Source: Apodemus sylvaticus (taxonomy: Eukaryota; Chordata; Mammalia; Rodentia; Muridae). Taken from it: 64,000 nt of DNA. Location: contig NC_067495.1 of NCBI RefSeq assembly GCF_947179515.1, positions 91,759,923-91,823,922 on the forward strand, read 5' to 3'. The notes under the pieces were generated by a model. It searched no databases. It was not told the DNA's origin and was given only the letters and a program-made list of their open reading frames with translations. Of the stretch, positions 43,741-54,100 are shown piece after piece. The translations under genes were made by a program, and so were the position numbers. Each line of letters starts with the position of its first letter. Position 1 is the first letter of the stretch.

Positions 43741-45170
43741 AATAATACGTACAGATATTTAAATTACAATCAGTTCTCTGACATCCAAAGCTTATACTTC
43801 TTTTAAAGGATAAACACAGCTTTAAATTTTTATGTTGATGAATTATTTTCTTTGGTAAAGAAAGTACATTTTGAATTCTGAAAGTTCATTAGCAGTGTTT
43901 TCAAGCATTATGGGTTTCCTGGCTCACCTCGTGAAAGGCCCTCCTTCACACAGGGCCCCTCACCAGGGAGGGCCTCAAGCTGGGGTGTCATGTTTCAACA
44001 TTCTAAGAAGGAGGCTGCCTGGACAATTTATATTTGGAGTATGATTCCCCAGTGGAAACAGGTGGGTGCCTGGGAACTCTTCTGCATATTTTTGTCCCTG
44101 AATTTTGGGTTTCACGAGGGTAGTGGCACTAAAGTTATTAAGGAAGGCAGGGAGTAAAAAGGCATTTCTTCTGGGGACAGCTTGGAATCCTGGACCTTGC
44201 TCTTCCATTTCTAAGGGGGAAAGATCACTCATAGCTGTGCTGTTCCAACATGCCCATTGCTGCTGAAAAATGCTCAATGCTTGTCACCAACAAGGTGACC
44301 GACAGAACAGAAATGGCAGAATCTGGGGAGACGTCACCCATGCCATGATAGGTTGAAAATCCCACCTGTTTAGCTTCCTATGTGGTAGCAGTTGCTCCTT
44401 TTGTGGGTGTGGTGAGATTGATGTAAAAATCTAAAGGAAATAACAAACAAACAAAAGAGCACATCGTTGGATATTAACCTTTGAAGTCATTTGTTTGTAA
44501 AGTACTGGTTTCATTTCTGTTTGGTCTTCATTAAACTATCCAGAGTCTCCTGTGAAGAAGTACTCAGGCACCTGGTAGGCAAAGGTAAGTACAGCCAAAA
44601 TTCCAAAGGCTTTCAATTATTTCTGTAAAACTATCAAGTTTTCAAATCTGAATGTCTTTCCAAAGATGAACTTGTCGATTGCATTAAAAACCGAGCTGGC
44701 TTTGTTTAGGGAAAAAATGAATTTAAAATGTTAGCAATTACATCTGTTTTCAGCGGTCAGAGGCAGTTTATAGTCTCTAGAAAACGTGTTTGTTTTTTTT
44801 TTAAGTATCATAAAATTGTGTAAACGAACGAGTCTTTAAAATTTTTACAACCTGGACATTTTCATGGCGAATGTCTTTACTGCATTTTCCCCTTACTGGG
44901 GGCGAAAATGATGTTAACAGAAAAGGGAATACAGACAAAGAAAGTGAAGGCTTTGATTGCTTGGTTTTCCTCTTTCTCTAGCTTTGATGGTGGAATTGTT
45001 GCTAAGGGAAGGCAGGTTGTATAGAGAGCCAGTGGGGAGCGTTAGTATTGTAGCCTAAGAGGAAAAGAAAGGATTCTTCAAAGATGCTGGCTACAGCCGA
45101 GGCTTGGGAGTGGGTGGGGGTACAGACCCTTCCTAGTAACCAGGGACCGGTAAACTCCAACCGCTAGATG
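43741..45170. other. Repeat-poor upstream flank of Armcx4
   Basis: No SINE or LTR is recognisable, in contrast to the DNA on both sides. A minus-strand frame of 100 codons (43975-44277) has rather protein-like composition but no family signature that I know. The block may contain regulatory sequence or part of a pseudogene. Confidence 0.4.
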
Positions 45171-45179
45171 GTGATGACA

Positions 45180-45540
45180 CTTGTGGGCGCTCAGATTGGA
45201 GAGCGCAGAGATGAGTGACAGGGCGGGGCGCACTGGGGCTTTGCGCACGGACGCGAGGAGGGGGTTGCCTGTGCGTACAGAAGGGGGTCCTGTTGACTGC
45301 CTTCCGACCAGTGGGGGGTTGTGAGGAGGAGGGCGAGCGATGACGCGGGGCCCTCACGTGACCCGGAGCTGCAGAGCGACGCAGCCTTGGGTGCAGTCGT
45401 CACTCTCGTCTGGCCACCAACTCCCCGCTGCCCTGCGCGCGGCGGGCTGGCATCAGGCCCGGGGAGAGCAGAGCAGGTAAGGGCCCCAGGCAGCTGCGCC
45501 GCGGCCCCGCTAGCCGCAGCCTCTTGATTCTGCAGCGCAA
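45180..45540 (+). promoter_or_regulatory. CpG-rich promoter region of Armcx4 with E-box
   Basis: This is the only CpG-dense stretch close upstream of the large ORF. CG dinucleotides are frequent between 45190 and 45510, including 'gggcggggcgc' and 'ggcgagcgatgacgcgg'. An E-box with USF/MITF-type context, CACGTGAC, lies at 45355-45362, and a CRE-half-like TGACG at 45341-45345. No TATA box is apparent. BEX, GPRASP/GASP and related genes of this X-linked cluster are reported to share a conserved promoter motif; whether this E-box belongs to it needs alignment. Confidence 0.65.
45370..45476 (+). other. Armcx4: Armcx4 5' UTR exon 1 (start approximate)
   Basis: The exon is inferred from a good splice donor, 'gcag/gtaagg', at 45476/45477 within the CpG island. 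The start of transcription cannot be placed from sequence; I put it just after the E-box by convention. The exon is non-coding with respect to the main frame. Confidence 0.5.
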
Positions 45541-46106
45541 TGGAGATGGATTGGGGAGGGGGATGTCCATGCTGGATCAAGTTCAAGGAGCCTTCCCCTC
45601 CGATTCTCCTAGCTGAATCTCTGCTGGGGAACCCTGTGCTTTGACAGGGCCGCTGGTAGGGAGAGTCTCTAGAGGGAAATACAGAGGGAAATGTCCATCC
45701 TCTTTAATTAACTCCATCAATGGGCGTCCGCACATGTCCGCTGGCTTCCTGCTCCTTTCAGAGGAGGGACGCGCGCCACCGTGGCATTTGCTGAGAAAAT
45801 GGTGGGCCTTAGTGCCTGGACGGCGGGCTCGGTAGGGGTGGTGTCTCAGAAGGAGGGGAGGGACCTTTGACAACCGGATTCCATAAAGGAGAGTGTTGGG
45901 ATGTGTGGCCTTGGTGCTGGCAGAAGCATTCAATGCCTTTACTCTCTCCTTTTGGACAATAGTTCGATGTGGCTCTATTTGTGGTGAGGCGAGGGAAAAA
46001 CGGAGACAGACAAGAAAGCTGCACAGGATCTATGGAGGTTAGTGTGAGTACTAATACCGAACCGTTGAAGTTCTGTGTATTCTATGTAGCCACGTAGGCA
46101 CTGTTA

Positions 46107-46157
<51 letters not shown>

Positions 46158-47615
46158 TTGTGTATATTGTATTTATATATAATTAGGATGTGGGGTGGGG
46201 CTAACCTAGGAACTTTACCTAAGCTTTGTTTCCTTACCAGGCTTCAGACTTTTCACTTAAATTCTCTGGTGAACATCAACAAAGACAAAACTTTATTACA
46301 GATTATTTTGATTTCTGTCAGATGATATTGAAAAATACAAATTATTGTGTAAAAAAATGATACTATTGTTTGATATAGCCTTTGGGGGATGGGATAATGA
46401 TTTTGCAGAATCAAAAGCCCTCCTCCATGCCTTGTATCTTGTGCTGAGACTCTCAGAGATGGCTTTCAGGGGACGCAGACGGCAGGCTCTGATTGAGGAA
46501 TCATGGGATCTGGGGCCTCCATCTCTTCCGCCATCCTCCAGTTTCCAGACAGTCATGTCTACCTGACCATCTTGATAAAGGAAATGGTGGACTTTTGAGG
46601 AAAGACGTAGAATCCTACAGGTGGTTTAAAAATCAAATTTCTCTTTTACTCCCTTTTCACTTTTCCTCCCCGCCCTGTCTTGTTCATTTCAGTGTAGGTG
46701 AAGCCCTAGGTTATGACTGTGTCTCTTAATCTCGAAAGGCAGGGCTGAGGAACACAGATGTTTGGTGCTAGGCTATCACAAGCACTCAGCACTCACCCTC
46801 TCCCTTTTCTTTGTCTGTTCCCAGGGCTTCTCAGGTTTGAAGTAGGGCTTTTTACCCCTGGAAGCAAAGGAAAGAGGGGGAGACTGTTTTGGAACTGTGG
46901 AGGTTGGTATGAAGGTGGGTAGTGGCTGGGGATGACAAAAGAGGGTGGGTTGAGCTTGAAAGGACTCGAGTGGATGGCACTTCTGCCTTGTCCATCTATA
47001 CACGGCCGATGTGCACAATGCTGCCACACAACCTGTCAGTTTCAGTGCAGGAAACAGTGGGAATATTTGCGCTCCGGTGGACTGGGCTGTGACAAAGAAG
47101 GCTTGAGATGGGATCATAAGATAGCAATATAGTGTTAAAATGGATCAGGACTCTGGTAATGCAAACATTGGAACCAAGAATCGGGGTGTTTGTTCTACTA
47201 AGGGCACAGTCTCCATTATCTCCTGTTTTTATCTATGTGCTTATAGATCCTCCTGCATGTCTGCTTCAGAGTCTGACATTCTTGGAAACAAGGAAGCAAA
47301 GAGGAAATTATCTCTGATCAGAATAACTGGTAAGAGGGAGGAAACTATCTAGTATGTCTCTAATGTGGCTTACTGGAGACCAGTGAGCATTCCAGAAGGG
47401 ACAGTCAGGAGGAGCTTCTTATTCTCTTTTACAGCCATTTTTGTCTCACTATTCCTGATATTAACCCAAAGCCTTTACCTTGATTCTGGTATATGGAAAA
47501 GAATGTTATAGCACCTAAGGAAATTGGATTAATGAGAGAATAAATTGCTGATAATAAGACTGCTCTAACAAGAACAAACTCCTCTCCGTCTCTCCCTTTG
47601 TCTGCATTTCTCTAG

Positions 47616-47700
47616 GTCTAAAGGCCACATGACTCTGTATACTTTAAGAGTGCTTCACCAAGCAAAAGACGGACAGAAGCGGGAACTTCATTCATTCCAG
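47616..47700 (+). other. Armcx4: Possible Armcx4 5' UTR exon 2
   Basis: A pyrimidine-rich acceptor, 'tgcatttctctag', ends at 47615. A donor 'tccag/gttcgt' follows 47700; it departs from consensus at +3 to +5 (GTTCG instead of GTAAG). Both this segment and the coding exon start with GTCTA after the acceptor. Inclusion may be alternative. Confidence 0.4.
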
Positions 47701-48140
47701 GTTCGTATGAATGGGGACCTGTAATAATGGTAACCATAGGAGACCCCTTACAAATCTAGCTCTGAGAGTTTCTGTTCCTTGTCCATTTGTTATCAGTCCT
47801 CCTACCATCCTTGACACAATCCATTTGGCATATGAAAATGGCTGGGCATTGGGGAGGATAGGAAGAAATGAAATCAGGGGTGAACATTTGCCAATCATCC
47901 TCTTCTAACAAGCTCATCATTCCTACCCTTTCCGGTTCCTGTTTGTATCTATTTGAATAATGCCGGAGAGTTAGAAGAGACGGTTAAATTCATTTCCTTC
48001 TTCCACTTCTAGGTCTACTTCCAGGGGCAGCTCTGCTGGCCTTTAAGTGGTTAAACACCATTGCCCAGACACACCATCCTCTTTCCTAGCCCAAGTGAGC
48101 CCTCCTATATATTGTCCGTGCCTTCAGCAGGGGTGATTAC

Positions 48141-51100
48141 ATGGGCCGTGTTCAGGATGTGGGCTGGGCGACTGCAGGACTGGTGATCTGGGCTGGTACC
48201 TGCTACTGCATTTACAGATTAACCAAGGGAAGAACACAGAGTGTGAGCGGACTTGCCAGAAATGGGTCCAGAATCGAGACGGAGACTGTGGTTGGGGAAC
48301 AGAACCAGACCTTGGCCCCAAGTGAAGCCTTGGCTGGAAGAGAGGCTGAGACTAGACTCAAGACTGAACCAGAAACTGGAGAAGGAGGTGAGCCTGTGGC
48401 TGAAGTAGACTCCAAGGTCCCCGTTCTAGATAGACCCAGTGGCAACTCTCAGACCAAAACAATGCTTGAGGAAGAGATAGAGACCCAATCTGAGACCAGT
48501 TCATTGGTGGAAACAGTGGTCATGACAGAGGCAGTGACTTTGACTGAATCCACATCCCAAGCCAAGGAAGTAACCATGAAAGAGGCAGTTACTCAAACTG
48601 ATGCTGAGGCTGAGGCAGTAGGCAAGAAAGAGGCAGTGACTCAGACCAAAGCTAAGGCTTGGGCAATGGCTGGCAGGGCAGAGGTCAAGAAAGAAGCAAT
48701 GACCCAGACCAAAGCAGAAGCTCGTTCATTGGCTGAAAAAGAGACAGAGATTAACAGAGTAACAGTGACACAGAGTGAGGTCTTGGCAGTGACCAAGGAA
48801 GTAGTCAAGATTGGAACCATGAATGAGACTGGAATTGTGGCTGAGGCCACGATAAGACCACTGGAAGAGACTGTGAGTGTGACTAGGACTCAGTCTGAGG
48901 CTAGACTTGATGCCACAGTTGATACTAAGGAGAGTCCTAATGATATGCCTGTCACGGTGGCTGGAGTGGACATGAAGTCCTATGCACAGTCTCAGACTGT
49001 GTCCATAATCCAAAATGATGATATGGCTGGTGCTGAGGCTGACAAAGAGGATCTCAAAAACATGTCTAAGGCAGGGTCTGGGGTAGATACAAAGGCTTCT
49101 GGTCAGCCTCATGTTGCTGCCAACATTCTGGCTGGAGCTGTGCCAGGGGCAAAGAATGATGCTCGGGACAATGCAAATGACATTTGTGAAGCAGAGGCAG
49201 ATATAAGAACTTGTATAATACAACCTGAGACTGTGGCCAAGATAGAGACTGAGGCAACATCTGGTGCCACGATGGATGGTGGGAAAGATGCCAATGTTAA
49301 GGCAGTGACTGATGCTGATGTAACGGATACCCAGCCTCAAGCTGTAACCAGTGATCAGACTGAAGCCCTGCCTGATGCCAAGGTTAAGGGTAAAGGTAAT
49401 GCCAGTGCCATGGCTAAAGCAGGGGCCAAGGCAAACACCAAAACCAATTTGCAGGCTGATGCCTTGCCTGATACTGGGGATAAAAACAGGAGTGATCACC
49501 ATGTCACTGCTAAGGCAGAGGCTGGTATAGACATGGTTTCCTGTACCCAGACTGAGCCTGTGGCCAATGTCCAGGGTGATGACTTGCCAGATGGCAAAAT
49601 CAAGACTAAGGACAATGCCAATACCACACCTAAGGAAGGAGCTCAGGCTACAGCCCAGAGCCAGGGTGAAGCCTTACCTAATACTAAAGGTAAAGCTAGA
49701 GGTAAAGCCAAAGCCAAGTGTAAGGCAGCGGCTGGGACAGACACAAAAACTTGTGCACAGCCTCAGACTGGGACCAAAACTCAAGCTGAGGCCCTGTCTG
49801 ATTCCAAGGTTGATAGCAAAAGTGACTCTAATGCCGTTTCCAAAGCAGGAGCAAAGGCAGACCAGAAAGCCTGTGGTCAGCCACAACCTGTGGTCAATTG
49901 CCAGAATGAGGCCTTGCCTGGTACTAAGAATAAGGTCAAGGGCAATCCGAATCCTACGCCTAAGACAGAGGCTGGGACAGCTACAACAAGCTCTGCCCAG
50001 ACTAATGTGACCTGTTCCCAGGGTGAGACCACACCTGGAGCCAAGAATAAGGCCAAGGGCAATCGGAATTCTGTGCCTAAAGCAGGGGTTGGGCCAGATA
50101 TGACAGGTTCTGCCCAGCCCCAGACAGTAGCCAATTCCCACAGTGAGGCCTTACCTGGTACGAAGAATAAAGTTAAGAGCAATCCCAATGTTGTGCCTAA
50201 GGCAGAGGCTGGGGCAGGTGCCTGTCCCCAGTCTGTGGCCGTTTCCCAGGGTGTTGCCTTGACTGGTACCAAGACTAAGGTCAAGGGCAATTCTAGTGCT
50301 GTGTCTAAACCAGATGCTGGGGCAGGTACAATGGGCTCTGCCCATGCCAAGACTGTGGCAAATTCCCAGGGTGAGACCTTACCTGGTTCCAAGAATAAGG
50401 TCAAGGGTAATTCCAATGCTGTGCCTAAGGCAGAAGCTGGGGCAGGTACAACAGACTCTATTCAGCCCCAGGCTGACGCCTTACTTGGTGCCAGAAATAA
50501 GGTCAGGGGTAATTCCAATTCTGTTCCTAAGGCAGAGTCTGGGGCAAGTACAATTCTGGCTTTGGCTTCTTCCCAGGCTGAGGCGTTGCTTGGTGCCAGA
50601 AATAAGGTCAGAGGCAGTTCCAATGCTGCGCCTAAGGCAGAGGCTGGGGTAGGTGCAAGGGGCTCTACCCAGTCCCAGGCTGTGGTCAGTTCCCAGAATG
50701 AAACCTTGCTTGGTGCCAGGAATAAGATTAGGTCCAATGCTGGTACTAAATCAGGAGCAAGAACAGGCACAAGGAGCTCTGCTCAACCCCAGGCTGTGGT
50801 CAGTTCTCAGAATGAAGCTTTGCTTGGAGCAAGGGATAAAGGTCTGTCCAGTTCACAGGTAGAAGCCACTGCAGACAATAGGGTCTATGCAAAGCCCATG
50901 GTAGGGGCTGTACCCGCTTCTGAAATGGTGACTGTGGCAGGTGCTCAGCCTAACGTTCATGATTATTACTGGAATGGGATTGGTGTTGAGGACTGGATTG
51001 CTGCTGAGAGGTGGATCAAATTTAGGTTTCAGACTATAGATGGAGACTGGGAGAATAGTGTATCCTGGACTGAAGAAGAGAGTGGAGCCACTGTTGGGCC

Positions 51101-54100
51101 CTGGAGTGGGGCAGCTAATGATAAGCCTGGCATTGTTAGTTCCTGGGCTGTGGCTTGTGATGACACTAAGTCCTGGACTGGGGCTAGGACTGAGAATGAG
51201 GTTGCTCTTGGAACCTGGGTAGGTGCTGGTGACCAGGCCAGTGGAGCAATCTGGGCAGGAGCTCAGACTACTGAGGGGGCCTGGGTTGGAGACAAAACCA
51301 GTGGAGCTACCTGGACTGGGGCTGAGAACCAGATCAGTGCAGGTCCTTGGGTTGTCTCTGGAAACCAGGCCATTGCTGGGCCCTGGGCTGTGAGTCAGGT
51401 CACTGATGGGTCATGGCCTGCTGTCCAGGCCGGTGGAGTATCCTGGGTTGTGGACCAGGGTACTGGGACCTGGACTGTGGCTGAGAACCCGACTGGTGCA
51501 GTGTCTTGGGCTGGACCTGGCAATATAGTTAGTATTGGATACTGGACTGGGGCTGTAGACCAGACCAATGCAGTGCCCTGGACAGGAACTACTGATCAGG
51601 TTGCTGCTGCTGAGGCTAAGCCAGGTGAAAAGGGGCCTTGGGTTGTAGCTGGTGTCCAGCCTAGTGGAGCGCCCACGTTGGGATCTGAGAATCAGTCCAG
51701 TGGAAGGTCTTGGACTGAGGCTGTAAACCAAGCCAGTGCAGCATCCAATCTTGGAACTGTAGGTCCAGCTGGTGGTACATCCTGGGCTGGAACTGGGGAC
51801 CAGGCTGGTGTTGGATCTACATCAGGGTCTGCAGACCAGTCCAGTAGTGGATCATGGGCTGGCACTAGGAATCTGGCTGGGGAAAGATCTTGGACTGGGA
51901 CTGGTCATCAGTCGGATGGTGCAGCCAAACCTGGTTTTGAGAATCAGACCAGTGATGGAGGGTCTTGGGCTGGCACTATTGGCCAGCCTAGTGGAGGTGC
52001 CAAGTCAGTGTCTGAGGGTCAGTCTGCTGGAAGATCCTGGGCAGATTCTGGAAACCAACTCAGTGGAGGGTTCTTGGTTGGGCCTTTGGACCAGTCCAAT
52101 AGAGAGTCTCAGCCTGTGTCTGGAGAACTGGCTGCTAGTGGAGTAGATCAGACTACTGGAGGAGGATGCTGGACTGGTTCTGGGGACCAGTCTGGTGGAG
52201 AATCTAGGTTGAGTGCTAGGGACCAATCGAATGGACAGTCTTGGCCTGGCACTGGAAATCAGACAGGTGGATGGTACTGTACTTACACTGGGGCTCAGCC
52301 TATTGGAGGAGGCTCTTGGGTAGCAGCCAGTGGCCAGGATGTTGGAGGGACAAAGCCAGTGCTCATGAACCAGTCTAGTGGTGGGGCCTGGCTTGGCACT
52401 GGGACTCAGGTCGGTGCAGTATCCTGGACTGGTGATCAAGTTGGTGTTTGTTCCAAACCTGGATTTGAGGGTCAAGCTGTTGGAGGAGGATTCTGGCCTG
52501 GTGCTGGAGACCAGACCACTGGAGGGTCCAGGCCAGCTGTGCCTGAGAATCAGTCTAGTGGAGGAGTTTCCTGGGGTAGTGCTGGTGGTCATGTTATTGG
52601 AGGGTCTACAGCATGTCCCACTGATCAGTCCAGTGGCGGGGCCTGGCCTGGCCTGGGGAGTCAGGTCAGTGGAGGGTCTTGGATTGGGACTGTGGATCAG
52701 ACTAGTGGCTGTACTAAATCTGGATTTGAAGATCAGACATGTGGAGGAGGCTCTTGGACTGGTACTGGGGAGCAGACTAGTGGAGAATCCTGGCCTGGGT
52801 CTAGGGCTAGTAATGAAGCCAGTGGAGGATCTAGGGTAGATCCTCAAGACCAGGCTAGTGGAGGGTCCTGGAGTAGGTCTGATGATCAGGCCAGTGGACG
52901 ATTCCTTGTCAGTGCTGAGGTGGAGGCTAATGAAGGATTTTGGTTTGGGCCTGGGAGTGAGGCCTTTATAGGGTCTTGGTGCTGGACAGAAGAGGCTACT
53001 ATTTTGCCTGTAGCTGGGATGAAAGATGAGGCCAGTACTGAATCCACATCAGGGACTAGGGAAGAGACCATCATTAGTTCTGGCGTAGGGGATGAAAAGA
53101 AGACCAGTACTGAATCTTTGACCAGATCTGAAGAGGCAGCTTGTACAGGCACCTGTGATGGGAGTGAGGCTAAGACTGTGGCTGGAGCTGAGGCTGAAGT
53201 TGATCCTGAATCTAAGACTAGAGTTGAAGCTAAGGCTGAGGCTGAAGCTGAGACCAAGGTTGAGGCTGAGGTGCGAGTGGGGACTAGCGCTGAGGCTGGG
53301 GCAGTAGCTGCAACTGATTCTGAAGCCAGAGCTGAGGCAGGGGCTAGAGTTGAGGCAGGGGCTGGGGCTGGGGCTGAAGCTGGAATGGGGTTTTGGCCCT
53401 GGAATGGAGATGGCACTAGTAAAGGAGCTGAGGCTGAGGCTGGAGTTGGGGGAGGGGCAGAGACTGAAGCTGAGACGGAGAATAGCACGGGATTTTGGTT
53501 CTGGAATGGAGATGCAGCTACTAGAGGGTCTAAGCTTGGAACTGAGGCTGAAGCTAAGGCTGGGATTGGAACAGGGACAGGGACAGACACAGGGACAGAG
53601 ACAGGGGTGGGAGCAGGGGCAGAGGCTCAAGCTGTGGCTGATACCAGCATGGGATTTTGGTTCTGGGATGGAGATGGAGCCACTAAAGGGTCTAGACTTG
53701 GGACCGAGGCTGAAGCTGTAGTTGGGGCAGGAGCTCAGGCTGGGGCTGAAGTTGTGGCTGGGAGCAGCATGGAATTGTGGTCCTGGGATGGAGATGAAGC
53801 TACTAAAGGGTCTAGGCTTGGGACTGAGGCTGAGCCTGGGGCTGGAGTTGTGGCTGAGGCTGGGGCTGAGACCAGTATGGGGTTTTGGTTTTGGAATGAA
53901 GATTCAACCACTAAAGGGTCTGGGCTTGGGGCTGAGGCTGGGGCTGGCTTAGGATCTTGGACTTTTTCTTCGAATGTAAATGATGGTGAAGATGAGGAGG
54001 ATGAACTAAGTAGAGAATCCAGCCCTGGTATTGAAGAGATCAGTCTAAGAACCCTATTTGGGGCCGAGAGTGAGGACAGTAATGACCCCAGATCTACAAA

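Noticed and set aside
46330..46566. Possible coding exon in the Armcx4 intron
   Set aside because: An 86-codon antisense frame and a 73-codon sense frame overlap here, and neither has consensus splice sites or a recognisable protein.
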